A stretch of 38,911 bases of DNA from Gammaproteobacteria bacterium HGW-Gammaproteobacteria-3 (GCA_002843155.1 PGZD01000024.1:1-38911), one strand, 5' to 3'; shown: positions 17,976 to 27,280, counted from the first letter of the stretch. The notes: generated by a model from the sequence alone, not told the origin. Made by a program: numbers and translations.

Positions 17976-18035
17976 TATAGTCAAAAAAAGCGGGAAGATT
18001 TAGAGTGATCCTTACACAAAAAGGAAACTTGACCC

Positions 18036-18839
18036 ATGCGATTAATACAGCTTAAGGCTTATCCAATGCGCTCACTGAAAGCGGCTTTGAAGTTGGCGAT
18101 GCTGGCTTTGGCCCTGACCGGCTGCGCCACGACAAGCGATAACAAAGCCGGCGGGTTCGAGTCCGATAAAGTGGGCCTTATGCTGTTCGATTTCAATCCG
18201 GGCGCGCCATTATTTGGCGTGGCGGTACCGGAAAAAGCGGTATCTGCACAAGTTGCCGACAATCTGTCGGCATCGGGTTACGCCATCACAACGTCGGACA
18301 GTGAAAACTATAGTCACATTGTGACGGTTAAAATGGGTTCGATTGGACACGGCCCGACACCGACAGGCTTTTCTTTCAGCGCGGGCAATTCCGACCCGCG
18401 CGCCATCGATTATCAAAAAACCGATGTTTTACCGATGACTTGTGTACTAACGTCAAAAGATCAGCTGCAACAACACGCGGAATTGACCTTGTCCTTTGGC
18501 GCCGAAGATTATTTACGCGCACTCAGACAAACCGCGCCATCCGAACAATGGCTCAGCCAGTGGGCGGATGACATGAGCACGGTTTGTTTTAATCTGCTGA
18601 GCCAGTTGCATCTGGCGACACCGCGTAAACTTGAAGTTGAAAAAAATTCGACGCCCCACTGGGCACCCGCCATCGAAGTGGAAATTGAAAATTCCGCGCC
18701 GCAGGCAAAACCCGGCGTCCATGCGACCGAAGAACAAGCCGTCGAAGACAAAAAAGTGCTGTCCGAACCCCGCAAGCGCATCATTATTCACAATCAAGGC
18801 TCGCCGGTTATTTTTACTTTCGGTCACGAGCGAAAATAA
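18036..18839 (+). CDS. Putative lipoprotein of unknown function
   Basis: I do not recognise the family. The N-terminus is a lipoprotein signal peptide with the lipobox LALTGCAT, so the protein should be anchored in a membrane facing the periplasm. If translation starts at the ATG at 18066 the signal is a textbook 19 residues (MRSLKAALKLAMLALALTG). The ATG at 18036 has a slightly better ribosome-binding site (AAGGA) but gives a long signal. The mature part is about 235 aa with no obvious motif and a Glu/Lys/Pro-rich, low-complexity stretch near the C-terminus. It is transcribed away from the porin gene across the palindromic region, 172 bases before the permease-kinase, so it may be a periplasmic companion of that system; this is conjecture. 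Confidence 0.75.
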   Translation: MRLIQLKAYPMRSLKAALKLAMLALALTGCATTSDNKAGGFESDKVGLMLFDFNPGAPLFGVAVPEKAVSAQVADNLSASGYAITTSDSENYSHIVTVKMGSIGHGPTPTGFSFSAGNSDPRAIDYQKTDVLPMTCVLTSKDQLQQHAELTLSFGAEDYLRALRQTAPSEQWLSQWADDMSTVCFNLLSQLHLATPRKLEVEKNSTPHWAPAIEVEIENSAPQAKPGVHATEEQAVEDKKVLSEPRKRIIIHNQGSPVIFTFGHERK

Positions 18840-19011
18840 ACGCCGCACTCGATGGGTGCAAAAAAAACAGGCTCTGCACACTTATTGGGCACGCGCGCGG
18901 AGTCCCTGCGCCAATGCTTCAGGAGAAGCCTCGCCGCAGACACAGCTTTGCATTCAGGTATGAATTTTGCCTGTTTAATGTTTTCACCTTCATCAGTGAC
19001 TTTCATTCCCT

Positions 19012-22000
19012 ATGGCTTTTGCCGTTCATCAACGCGTCTCGAAAATCCGCCGCGATTATAATGCCTGGGTGGCCAACGAAACGCTGGAAGATTACGCCTT
19101 GCGCTTTGCCCCGCGCACATTCCGCAAATGGTCCGAATTTCAGGTTGCCAATACCGCATTCGGTTCCACCTCTTTTCTGGTGCTTGAAGCCATCGGCGGT
19201 TTTTTGTCCGTTAACTACGGCTTCACCAACGCTTTTTGGGCCATCATCACGGTCGGCCTGATCATCTTTATCATCAGTTTTCCGATCAGTTATTACGCCG
19301 CCCGTCATCATATCGATTTTGATTTACTGACGCGCAGCGCCGGTTTCGGCTATTTAGGCTCGACACTTACGTCGCTGATTTACGCTTCTTTCACGTTTAC
19401 GCTGTTCGCGCTCGAAGCTTCGATCATGTCGTTGGCCATCGAATTGTATTTATCGATACCGATCGCACTGGCTCATGTCATCAGCGCGCTCATTGTCATT
19501 CCGCTGGTCACTTTCGGTATTACCACCATCAGCCGCTTGCAGCTCTGGACCCAACCCGTGTGGTTGCTGCTGCTGTTTATTCCGTATTACGCCGTCATCA
19601 CCCAGGAACCGGAAGCACTGCTGACGCTTAAAGCCTATTTCGGCATTGTCGGCAGCGGCCAGGGTTTTGACTGGCTGTTGTTCGGTAGCGCCGCTACCAT
19701 GGCTTTTTCGATGGTGGCGCAAATCGGTGAACAAGTCGATTTTTTGCGTTTCATGCCGGAAAAAAAAGCCCACAACCGTTTCCGCTGGTGGGCGGGCACC
19801 ATTATCGCAGGTCCTGGTTGGATAATTTTCGGCATGGCCCGGCAACTGGGCGGCGCATTGCTCGCTCATCTGGCCATTCAGCAGGGCATCGCCCCCGAAC
19901 ACGCGCACGAGCCGACGCAAATGTATTTCGTCGCTTACAGCAAAATAATCACCGATCCCGGCTGGGCATTGGGAATAACCGCTGTCTTTGTCATCATTTC
20001 CCAGCTCAAAATCAATGTCACCAATGCTTATGCCGGTTCACTGGCCTGGTCCAATTTTTTTTCGCGTCTGACCCACAGCCATCCGGGGCGCGTCATCTGG
20101 CTGTTATTCAATGTCGCCATCGCTCTGCTGTTGATGGAATTCGGCGTATTCGGGGCGCTGGAAAAAGTTCTGGGGCTGTTTTCCAATGTCGCCATTGCCT
20201 GGATCAGCGTGGTGGCGGCGGAATTATTGATCAACAAGCCGTTGGGCCTGAGTCCGAAAGTCGTGGAATTCAAGCGTGCTTATTTGCCTGACCTGAACCC
20301 GGTAGGAACGGTCTCGACACTGTGCGCGTCGATTATTTCGATACTGGCGTATATTGGCGCTTTCGGTCACTATGCCCAGGCTTTTTCCGCTTTTATTTCT
20401 TTGGCGCTGGCCTTCATGCTGGCGCCCGGCATCGCTTGTTTGACGCATTACCGGCATTATCTGGCTCGCGCCCGCCATTACAAGCATGACGTTTCGCCGC
20501 GACAGTGCAGTATTTGTGAAAACCATTTCGAACATGAGGATATGGCCTATTGCCCGGTCTACAGAGGCGCTATCTGCTCACTCTGCTGCTCGCTGGATGC
20601 GCGTTGTCTGGATGCCTGCAAGCCTGGCGCACGGCTGGATGATTATCTGGAAAAATTCGCCCGTTGCTGCCTGCCCGCATCGATGCGGCTGAGTTCGAGA
20701 TTGCGCTTACTGCGCTTTGCTTTATCGTTTGTTTTTTTAAGCACCTTGACGGCCATTTTTATCGGCATTATCTATTACCAGGATTTACTGTACGCGCGGC
20801 AGCACCCGGCATCGTTTCATCTGTTATTCGATAATTTTTTCAAAGTTTATTGTTCACTGCTGGTCTTTATCGGTTTGAGCACCTGGTGGTTGATTTTAAA
20901 TCACGAAAGCCGACGTGTGGCGCATGAGGAAACCGCCAGACAAACCCAGTTATTGCTGACGGAAATAGAAGAGCACAAAAAAACCGACGCCAAATTGCAA
21001 CAGGCCATGAAAACTGCGGATAATGCCAACAGCGCCAAAAGCCGTTTTTTGAGCAATATGAGTCATGAAATACGCACACCGCTGAACTGCATTGTCGGCT
21101 ATTCGCATATTCTGCATAACGACCCTTCCTTGCCGCAACACCGGCGTGAGGCGGTGACCATCCTGAAGCGCAGTGGCGAGCATTTAGCCGCGTTGATCGA
21201 GGATATTCTGGATATTGCGGGCATTGAAGCGCGCAAATTCGATCTGCGCTACGCGGCCTTTGATTTTCCGGATTTTATAGAGCATCTGGTCAGTGTTTTC
21301 AAAACTCAGGCAGAAGACAAAGGTCTGAGTTTTCATTGCCAGGCGGACACGCCCCTGCCGAAAAAAATTCGCGGCGACGAAAAACGTATCCGGCAAATAC
21401 TGATCAACCTGCTCAATAATGCCGTCAAATTTACCGATGCCGGTGACATCATCTTGCGCATTGGCTATCGCGGTGAAGTCGCCACGTTTCAGGTCATCGA
21501 CAGCGGCGAAGGTATCGCTGAAAAAGAACTCGAATTGATATTTCAGCCTTTCATCCGGCTGGGCCAGACAGCAGGCAAGTCCCAGGCAGGCAGCGGTCTG
21601 GGACTGACTCTCAGCAAGATTTTAACCGAATTGATGGGCGGCGAATTGACTGTGGTCAGCCGCCCCGGGCACGGTTCGACGTTTACCGTGCGGTTACTGC
21701 TCGCCAATCTGAAAAACATCGCAAAGCCTTTGCAAGAAGCCAATATTATTGGTTTTCAGGAGCCGTCCAGGAATATTCTGGTAGTCGATGACCAGCCTGA
21801 ACAACGCAATCTGCTCGCCGCTTTGCTGGAGCCTTTGGGTTTTCATGTAGCCCGCGCCGAATCAGGCGAAGCGTGTTTACTGCAAGTGGCGCATACTTTG
21901 CCTGACCTGATTCTGCTCGATTTGACCATGGCAGGCATTAGCGGCATCGAAACCGCCAAAAGGCTGCGCCGACAAAAGCGGGCGATGCCGATACTGGTAA

Positions 22001-22437
22001 TCAGCGCCAACGCTTATGCCGGTGATCGGCAAGCCGCAATTACTGCGGGCTGCAACGATTTTTTGGCAAAACCGCTGCAAATCGGCGAACTGCTGGGGAA
22101 ACTTAAATTACACTTGCATCTGAACTGGATTTATGAAGACAAAACATTTGAACCCGTCAAAACACCGACAAGCGGCGCAATGATCATACCACCGCCCAAC
22201 GTCATCGCCCAATTGCTGGACCATGTACAAATAGGCGACATACTGAACCTCAAGCTGTCTCTCAATGAACTGATAAAATCCGAATCCGGTTACCGGGATT
22301 TCGCGCTTCGCATCAGAAACCTGGCGACTGAATTTCGTATCGCAGACATTAAAAAAACTCTTAACGCCCACATTGCAGCGGACGCCCTTTATCGGGACAA
22401 ACCTGCCATCCCGGTGACTGACAAGGGGACAAGCTGA
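19012..22437 (+). CDS. NCS1 permease-like / cysteine cluster / hybrid histidine kinase fusion
   Basis: A 1141-aa membrane sensor. Residues about 15-485 are a full NCS1 (cytosine/purine/allantoin permease) domain with about twelve helices: LEDYALRFAPRTFRKWSEF, then GEQVDFLRFMP and LKINVTNAYAGSLAWSNFF. Next comes a cytosolic cluster of eight cysteines at 499, 502, 514, 522, 525, 526, 532 and 536, probably metal-binding, and two further helices (about 568-590, 608-628). The kinase follows: phospho-acceptor His685 in NMSHEIRTPLN, N-box INLLNNAVKF, G1 DSGEGI and G2 GSGLGLTLS. A receiver domain has phospho-acceptor Asp970 in LILLDLTM. About 90 helical residues end the protein. The permease part likely binds or moves the signal molecule; urea, allantoin or a pyrimidine are candidates. 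The regulator gene is two bases downstream. The ribosome-binding site is weak. Confidence 0.9.
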   Translation: MAFAVHQRVSKIRRDYNAWVANETLEDYALRFAPRTFRKWSEFQVANTAFGSTSFLVLEAIGGFLSVNYGFTNAFWAIITVGLIIFIISFPISYYAARHHIDFDLLTRSAGFGYLGSTLTSLIYASFTFTLFALEASIMSLAIELYLSIPIALAHVISALIVIPLVTFGITTISRLQLWTQPVWLLLLFIPYYAVITQEPEALLTLKAYFGIVGSGQGFDWLLFGSAATMAFSMVAQIGEQVDFLRFMPEKKAHNRFRWWAGTIIAGPGWIIFGMARQLGGALLAHLAIQQGIAPEHAHEPTQMYFVAYSKIITDPGWALGITAVFVIISQLKINVTNAYAGSLAWSNFFSRLTHSHPGRVIWLLFNVAIALLLMEFGVFGALEKVLGLFSNVAIAWISVVAAELLINKPLGLSPKVVEFKRAYLPDLNPVGTVSTLCASIISILAYIGAFGHYAQAFSAFISLALAFMLAPGIACLTHYRHYLARARHYKHDVSPRQCSICENHFEHEDMAYCPVYRGAICSLCCSLDARCLDACKPGARLDDYLEKFARCCLPASMRLSSRLRLLRFALSFVFLSTLTAIFIGIIYYQDLLYARQHPASFHLLFDNFFKVYCSLLVFIGLSTWWLILNHESRRVAHEETARQTQLLLTEIEEHKKTDAKLQQAMKTADNANSAKSRFLSNMSHEIRTPLNCIVGYSHILHNDPSLPQHRREAVTILKRSGEHLAALIEDILDIAGIEARKFDLRYAAFDFPDFIEHLVSVFKTQAEDKGLSFHCQADTPLPKKIRGDEKRIRQILINLLNNAVKFTDAGDIILRIGYRGEVATFQVIDSGEGIAEKELELIFQPFIRLGQTAGKSQAGSGLGLTLSKILTELMGGELTVVSRPGHGSTFTVRLLLANLKNIAKPLQEANIIGFQEPSRNILVVDDQPEQRNLLAALLEPLGFHVARAESGEACLLQVAHTLPDLILLDLTMAGISGIETAKRLRRQKRAMPILVISANAYAGDRQAAITAGCNDFLAKPLQIGELLGKLKLHLHLNWIYEDKTFEPVKTPTSGAMIIPPPNVIAQLLDHVQIGDILNLKLSLNELIKSESGYRDFALRIRNLATEFRIADIKKTLNAHIAADALYRDKPAIPVTDKGTS

Positions 22438-22439
22438 AA

Positions 22440-23363
22440 ATGACTGGAAACAAGCCGCAGGTGAAGGCTACCGTTCTGATTGTCGATGACACCCCGGGAA
22501 ACCTCGCGATGCTGTCCGATCTGCTGTTCGCTGAGGGTTTTCGCGTTTTGGTCGCCACCGATGGCGAATCCGCCCTGGAGCAAATTGACGCACTTAAACC
22601 GGATATTATTTTGCTGGATGTAATGATGCCCGGAATCAACGGTTTTGAAACCTGCCGACGCCTTAAAAACCAGTCAGCGACCATGAGCATTCCGGTTATT
22701 TTCATGACCGGTTTAAGCGAACTCGATAAGCTGTTGCAAGGTTTCGGCGAAGGCGCGGTCGATTATATTGTCAAACCGTTTCACCCGACGGAAGTCCTGG
22801 CCAGAGTCCGCGCGCACACGGCACAGGCCCGGCATTTACAAAGGGCGCAGACAGCGCTGAATGACGTCGTTTTTGCCCTTCTGGCATTCGACAGTTCCGG
22901 CTTGATCACCTGGCTTACACCCAGCGCGGTCGAGGTATTGGAACAAAGTTATGCCGAATTTGATAATTCGGTTCATAACCTCTCAATTGGCGCTTGTCTG
23001 CCCAACTCTTTACACTGGCTCAAAGCACGGGCATCGGCGTCCGGCACGGCTCATCAAACATTCAGTATCGGCAACGATTTTTCCGGCAGACTATTACCGA
23101 GCCGCAACCAGGACGAATATCTGTTGCTGATGCAACAAGTTTCCAGGCACTGGAATCTCGGCGTCCTGAAAACGGCCTATGGTCTGACTGCCCGGGAAGC
23201 TGAAATACTGACGTGGATTGCCAAAGGCAAAACCAACAAGGAAGTGGGTTTGATACTGGCAACAAGCCCTCGTACCGTCAACAAACATCTGGAACACATT
23301 TTTGAAAAACTGGGCGTTCCCACCCGAACCGCAGCGGTCGCCAAAGTGCTGGACAGCGGGTAA
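22440..23363 (+). CDS. LuxR/NarL-type response regulator with central PAS-like region
   Basis: Transcriptional regulator of 307 aa and the probable output of the permease-kinase encoded two bases upstream. The receiver domain (about 10-130) has the acidic pair Asp16/Asp17, phospho-acceptor Asp60 in IILLDVMMPG, and Lys112 in YIVKPF. Residues about 140-235 are a PAS-like segment (VVFALLAFDSSGLITWLTPSAVEVLEQ), uncommon in NarL-type regulators. The C-terminus (247-307) is a LuxR-type helix-turn-helix: LTAREAEILTWIAKGKTNKEV and TSPRTVNKHLEHIFEKLGV. Its target is not shown by the sequence; the palindrome at 17948-17975 is the obvious candidate site. Confidence 0.9.
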   Translation: MTGNKPQVKATVLIVDDTPGNLAMLSDLLFAEGFRVLVATDGESALEQIDALKPDIILLDVMMPGINGFETCRRLKNQSATMSIPVIFMTGLSELDKLLQGFGEGAVDYIVKPFHPTEVLARVRAHTAQARHLQRAQTALNDVVFALLAFDSSGLITWLTPSAVEVLEQSYAEFDNSVHNLSIGACLPNSLHWLKARASASGTAHQTFSIGNDFSGRLLPSRNQDEYLLLMQQVSRHWNLGVLKTAYGLTAREAEILTWIAKGKTNKEVGLILATSPRTVNKHLEHIFEKLGVPTRTAAVAKVLDSG

Positions 23364-23370
23364 GACGTGA

Positions 23371-23439
23371 GGCGGATTCGCCGATAGGCAATCCGCCTTA
23401 GCTTTGGAAGCGTGTTGACGTTTTGCTGTCGCGAAAACG
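23371..23439. terminator. Two hairpins between convergent genes (candidate bidirectional terminator)
   Basis: GGCGGATT (23371-23378) pairs with AATCCGCC (23390-23397), and CGTTTT (23419-23424) pairs with AAAACG (23434-23439). They occupy the 108-base gap between the response regulator and the convergent Cache protein. The U-tracts are poor, so termination is plausible but not certain. Confidence 0.4.
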
Positions 23440-23471
23440 CCCTACAGCGCTACATTTAAGCTGGGTTAAGT

Positions 23472-25496
23472 TTAAAACGGGATAAATACAAAAGCGATGA
23501 CATCGTTGCTGTAATTATCGCAGGTTTTATATTCCCGATAGCCTTGCGACACCGCCATGCCCAGGACATAATTGACGCCGTTGAATTGAATGACTTCAGA
23601 GCCGCGCTGGCCGTTTTTCAGGGTAAAAAAAGCATCTGCTATCGGTAATGAGTCACCCACGCTAAGTTCCGGTTGATTGGCAAGGGCAATAATCATTTTC
23701 TTCCGATCGGTGAAAACCGCAAAACAGCCCGCGAGCAGTTGCCCTTGTTGATCGTTCGGCAGTACCTCGGTCAGCATGGACGCAAACTGGGGTTCGCTGT
23801 CAAACACGATACCGATGCCGCCCAGCACCTCGTCTTTGTGCTGTAAATGGGTGATCGCGGCATTGTAAATATAAGTATGCCGACCCTCATAGAGCGAAGT
23901 CCTGACAAAAGCGGAAACGCTGTAGCGCTGCGAATCGCTGTTTCTCAGCACAGCAAAAGCGCCTGTCTGCTCATCGACCGGCAGGCCGATAATGCCGCGT
24001 TCTTTAGGATTGGAAACGGCCAGGATTTCGCCTTTTTTATCGTAGATATAAAGATTCGTGTAAACCGTATACAAGGCATTGATGTACTGAAGAATTTCCG
24101 TTATCTGATGTTTATCCGAAGCGGACACGACCGGCTGCGCAGTTAAGCGCCTGAAAGCCGAAGTCAAAGCCCACCAACGGCAGTCGTTGGCTCTTTCATA
24201 GAGATTTCGGTCCATGATATCGACCGCCAGCGCCGCTAAAAATCCGGCATTGTTGAGATGCGAAGACATCACCGTGACTTCTTGCAAACTATTGACCGAA
24301 GCGGTAAAGATATTGGCGATATCGGAACCGATTCGTTTGATTGCTTCCAAAACCGGCATGAATTCCGCCGCATTTTTTCGGGCTGCGGCAATTTGTCCGT
24401 TCAATACCAACAATGCCAGATCCGCATTAATATCGCTGGAAGCTTTCCGAATATCTTTCAACTCTTTCGGAAAAGTGCTGGCCTGATCCATAATATCGGC
24501 ATAATCGGTGTTTGACACCGAGGCGCTCTGCTGCTTGAAAGCCATATCCAGCGGCGTTATCATCTGCCCTCGCCAACCCAGGCCATAAAAACCCTGGTAG
24601 CCGTGAGTCGTTCGGGTATTGACGATATAATCACGGCGCTGATGGGAAACGATACTGAGCGGATCGGCTCTATTGAAAGAGACATTTAACGGAAAAGCCT
24701 GTTCATCGCTGCTGGCGATGACTTTACCGTCTGCTCCCAAGACCATTAAAACGCCGATGTCATCAGTATCGAGAAGATTTTGAAAGATTCCCGCCATTTC
24801 GTCGTCAAAACGAAAACACAAGCAGATCACCCCCAATATTTTAGAGCCCTTATTGTTGTTCTGTGTGATCTTGCAGGAATAAATCAACGAATGCCGCCGG
24901 TCGGGTTGCAGATCGGAATACCGAAAAGTTTCGACATAATCATCCACTGTAGCCAGCGTTTGCGCCAGTAGTGGATCTTTTGACCGGGTCACCGGATTGT
25001 TTTGATTCAAATGGGCCTTGACGCGTCCGTGTGTATCAAACACTAAAATTTCATCGTACACGCTATATTTTTTGACATATTCATCGAGTCGCTGTTCGAT
25101 AAATTTGACGCTATCCGTAGTCGGTTCCTGCTCTGCCAAAAACGCCCGAATATCGTCGTCGGTGGCGAGAAAACCAACATCGGCGGTGCGCTCGAATAAA
25201 TTACGGATCAATAAATCAATGCCGACTTGTGCCTTGGACGCGTTATCCAAAACCAGTTTTCGTAAATTTTCAACGAGCAGATTATGTGTGAGCTTTTTTT
25301 GCAGTTCGCCGAACTTATTTTTGGTCAGGCTCATATCATCGAGAAGGGTCGACGCGATATTGTGACTGTTTATTTTGCCGATCAGGGATATTTTTCCCCA
25401 CCAATCATTTAACGACGCCAGGCGGACTTCATTGCTTTCGACCATCGGCATGGCGGACAACAGTTTACTTTTGTGAGTTTCCAGAATCGTATTCAT
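23472..25496 (-). CDS. Soluble double-Cache protein with a chemoreceptor-tip-like helical centre
   Basis: A 674-aa protein with no membrane segment or signal peptide. Residues about 90-310 and 420-655 look like Cache sensor domains (SVYDEILVFDTHGRVKAHLNQ, with the second half echoing it in TNLYIYDKKGEILAVSNPKE; later YNAAITHLQ and GIGIVFDSEPQF). Between them, about 340-410, lies a heptad-like helical stretch. Residues 359-393 (DLALLVLNGQIAAARKN...) follow the pattern of the MCP signalling tip, NLLALNAAIEAARAGE...F..V..EVR.L. A link to CheA/CheW-type signalling or to another partner kinase is therefore inferred; no che gene is in the window. It converges on the response regulator. The ligand is unknown. 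Confidence 0.75.
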   Translation of the reverse strand: MNTILETHKSKLLSAMPMVESNEVRLASLNDWWGKISLIGKINSHNIASTLLDDMSLTKNKFGELQKKLTHNLLVENLRKLVLDNASKAQVGIDLLIRNLFERTADVGFLATDDDIRAFLAEQEPTTDSVKFIEQRLDEYVKKYSVYDEILVFDTHGRVKAHLNQNNPVTRSKDPLLAQTLATVDDYVETFRYSDLQPDRRHSLIYSCKITQNNNKGSKILGVICLCFRFDDEMAGIFQNLLDTDDIGVLMVLGADGKVIASSDEQAFPLNVSFNRADPLSIVSHQRRDYIVNTRTTHGYQGFYGLGWRGQMITPLDMAFKQQSASVSNTDYADIMDQASTFPKELKDIRKASSDINADLALLVLNGQIAAARKNAAEFMPVLEAIKRIGSDIANIFTASVNSLQEVTVMSSHLNNAGFLAALAVDIMDRNLYERANDCRWWALTSAFRRLTAQPVVSASDKHQITEILQYINALYTVYTNLYIYDKKGEILAVSNPKERGIIGLPVDEQTGAFAVLRNSDSQRYSVSAFVRTSLYEGRHTYIYNAAITHLQHKDEVLGGIGIVFDSEPQFASMLTEVLPNDQQGQLLAGCFAVFTDRKKMIIALANQPELSVGDSLPIADAFFTLKNGQRGSEVIQFNGVNYVLGMAVSQGYREYKTCDNYSNDVIAFVFIPF

Positions 25497-25936
25497 TAAG
25501 GCTCTTTTTGTGATTATCGGAAAAAATAATGCTCAAAAACCTTTCGCGTTACTTGTAACCTGCTATTGAGGCGAGAATAGTCGGCAGCACGCGGCACGGT
25601 TTGCCTCATAGCACAGGCAATATTTATTCCATTTACCCGACACAATCGATAAATTGCGAAATCAAACACCACCTCGGGCATTAAACGCTTAAATACAGTG
25701 CGATCAATGCTCCATGTTTGGGCAAATCACGCCATGAACAACCCCAGAACACAGGAAAAAGCTGAAATTTTGTCGGTTTTGATATGTACTTCGCGCGGCC
25801 GAAGTTTGCGGCTTTTATGACATAAGCTATTTTGTTCGACGCTTACAAGGAAGTAAGTAGCAGTGCAAAAGTCACTTAACATTTCCTCAAGCAAATTGGA
25901 TACCCTGATAGTTTAACAGATTTATTTGTTCCGAAG
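25497..25936. other. Intergenic stretch with no recognised gene
   Basis: These 440 bases between the Cache protein start and the hairpin cluster contain no ORF with a convincing start. The segment next to 25496 should hold the promoter of the Cache gene on the minus strand. I identified no repeat or RNA gene here. Confidence 0.5.
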
Positions 25937-26057
25937 GCGGCTTTAGCCCGCACGTATGTGTCGTAGCCCGTGGTTTAAAACCACCGACTTTCAGTCGTCT
26001 TCACTTTAGTCGGCGGTTTAGCCCGCCGAAACCAAACCCACCGGCTTTAGCTGGTGG
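25937..26057. repeat. Cluster of five hairpins sharing TTTA-type loops
   Basis: In order: GCGG/CCGC (25937-25951), GTGGTTT-A-AAACCAC (25970-25984), CGACT-TTC-AGTCG (25985-25997), CGGCGG-TTTAGC-CCGCCG (26011-26028) and CCACCGGC-TTTA-GCTGGTGG (26038-26057, one G-U pair). AACCACCGACT (25979-25989) can also pair with AGTCGGCGGTT (26008-26018). Subterminal hairpins with CTTTAG loops are typical of IS200/IS605-like ends and REP clusters. No transposase remains nearby, so this is probably a relic or a non-autonomous repeat. Confidence 0.55.
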
Positions 26058-26098
26058 TTGTTTAGTTGTTAAAATATTTTTTAGTTATTACTTACCTG

Positions 26099-27280
26099 TC
26101 AAGTCCCGACCGGCAACATCAGCTCAACCAGTTTGACCCAGTAGGCGGCGCCCACGGGTAAAACAGCATCGTTAAAGTCATAATGCGGATTATGCAACAG
26201 GCAGCCGCCCGCCGATGGGCCATTGCCGAGCCAAAGATAACAGCCCGGCTTTTCCTGCAACATAAAAGCGAAATCTTCCGAGCCCATGCTCGGTGTCGGC
26301 GCGCTATTGACTTTCTCGCGCCCAACCACGGCAATGGCGGCGGCCAATGCTGTGGCCGTTGCTTCTTTATTGTTTACCGTCACCGGATAGCCCGGATTTT
26401 CCGGATTGAATGTGACTATGCCGGTCATACCGAAAGTGGCGCAGACCGTTTTGACCATGTGCCGGATTTTATCGGCCATCAAATGCTGAATTTCCGCCTT
26501 GAAACACCGGTAAGTACCGCGCAGCGTGACTGTTTCGGGTAACGCGTTCCAGGTATGCCCGCCCTGAACCTGGGTAATGCTGAGGACTGCCGCTTCAGCC
26601 GGATCGACACTTCGGCTGACGATGGTTTGCAAAGCCATGATCAATTGCGCCGAGGCCACGATCGCATCACTGCCCTGGTGCGGCATAGCGGCATGAGTGG
26701 CGCTACCGGTCACGCTGATTTCAAAGCAATCGAAGGACGCCATCATGGACCCGGGCCTGACGGCGAAGTGCCCTGCCGGAATATCATGAAAATTATGCAG
26801 ACCGAACACATAATCGGCTGGAAACAAGCGCAACAAACCGTCATCGAGCATACGTTTCGCCCCGGCGCGCCCTTCTTCGGCCGGTTGAAAAATAAAATAC
26901 ACGCTGCCGTCGAAATGACGATTTAGCGCCAAATAGCGCGCCGCGCCCAGCAACATGGCCGAATGGCCGTCGTGACCGCACGCATGCATCTTGCCTGCGT
27001 GCCGGGATTTATGCTCAAACTGATTTTGCTCTTGAATGAACAGCGCATCCATATCGGCCCGCAAGGCGATTTTTGCCGCGCCCTTGCCCGCCGACAAACT
27101 GCCGACAACGCCCGTGCCGCCAAGCCCCTGATGCACATCGAGGCCGAACTGGCGCAGTTTTTCGGCAATAAACCGGGCCGTTCCGGTCTCTTCGAAAGCC
27201 GTTTCGGGGAATTGATGCAAATACCGCCGCCATTGGCGCATATCGGCATGTAAATCGGCCGTGGCAAGCACTGTAGACAT
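26099..27280 (-). CDS. M20 family metallo-amidohydrolase (hippurate hydrolase / N-acyl-amino-acid amidohydrolase type)
   Basis: Cytoplasmic zinc or manganese hydrolase that cleaves an acyl group from an N-acyl amino acid. I start at the ATG at 27280, preceded by GGAG at four bases, giving 393 aa; the open frame begins at a TTG at 27295. Metal-binding motifs are in place: KMHACGHDGHSAMLLGAA (Cys101, His103), FQPAEEGRAGAKRML (Glu135/136), GLHNFHDIPAGHFAVR and the C-terminal SMGSEDFAFML. The dimerisation domain holds SATHAAMPHQGSDAI-like ATHAAMPHQGSDAIVA. The true substrate cannot be read from sequence. It is monocistronic, with the hairpin cluster behind its 3' end. Confidence 0.9.
   Translation of the reverse strand: MSTVLATADLHADMRQWRRYLHQFPETAFEETGTARFIAEKLRQFGLDVHQGLGGTGVVGSLSAGKGAAKIALRADMDALFIQEQNQFEHKSRHAGKMHACGHDGHSAMLLGAARYLALNRHFDGSVYFIFQPAEEGRAGAKRMLDDGLLRLFPADYVFGLHNFHDIPAGHFAVRPGSMMASFDCFEISVTGSATHAAMPHQGSDAIVASAQLIMALQTIVSRSVDPAEAAVLSITQVQGGHTWNALPETVTLRGTYRCFKAEIQHLMADKIRHMVKTVCATFGMTGIVTFNPENPGYPVTVNNKEATATALAAAIAVVGREKVNSAPTPSMGSEDFAFMLQEKPGCYLWLGNGPSAGGCLLHNPHYDFNDAVLPVGAAYWVKLVELMLPVGT

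Noticed and set aside
17826-18035. Sigma-54 promoter for the urea block
   Set aside because: I looked on both strands for GG-N10-GC. The TGGC and TTGCA segments present (17924-17942) have the wrong spacing.
25937-26057. CRISPR array
   Set aside because: The repeats are hairpins of different stem sequence with no constant repeat length or unique spacers, and no cas gene is present.
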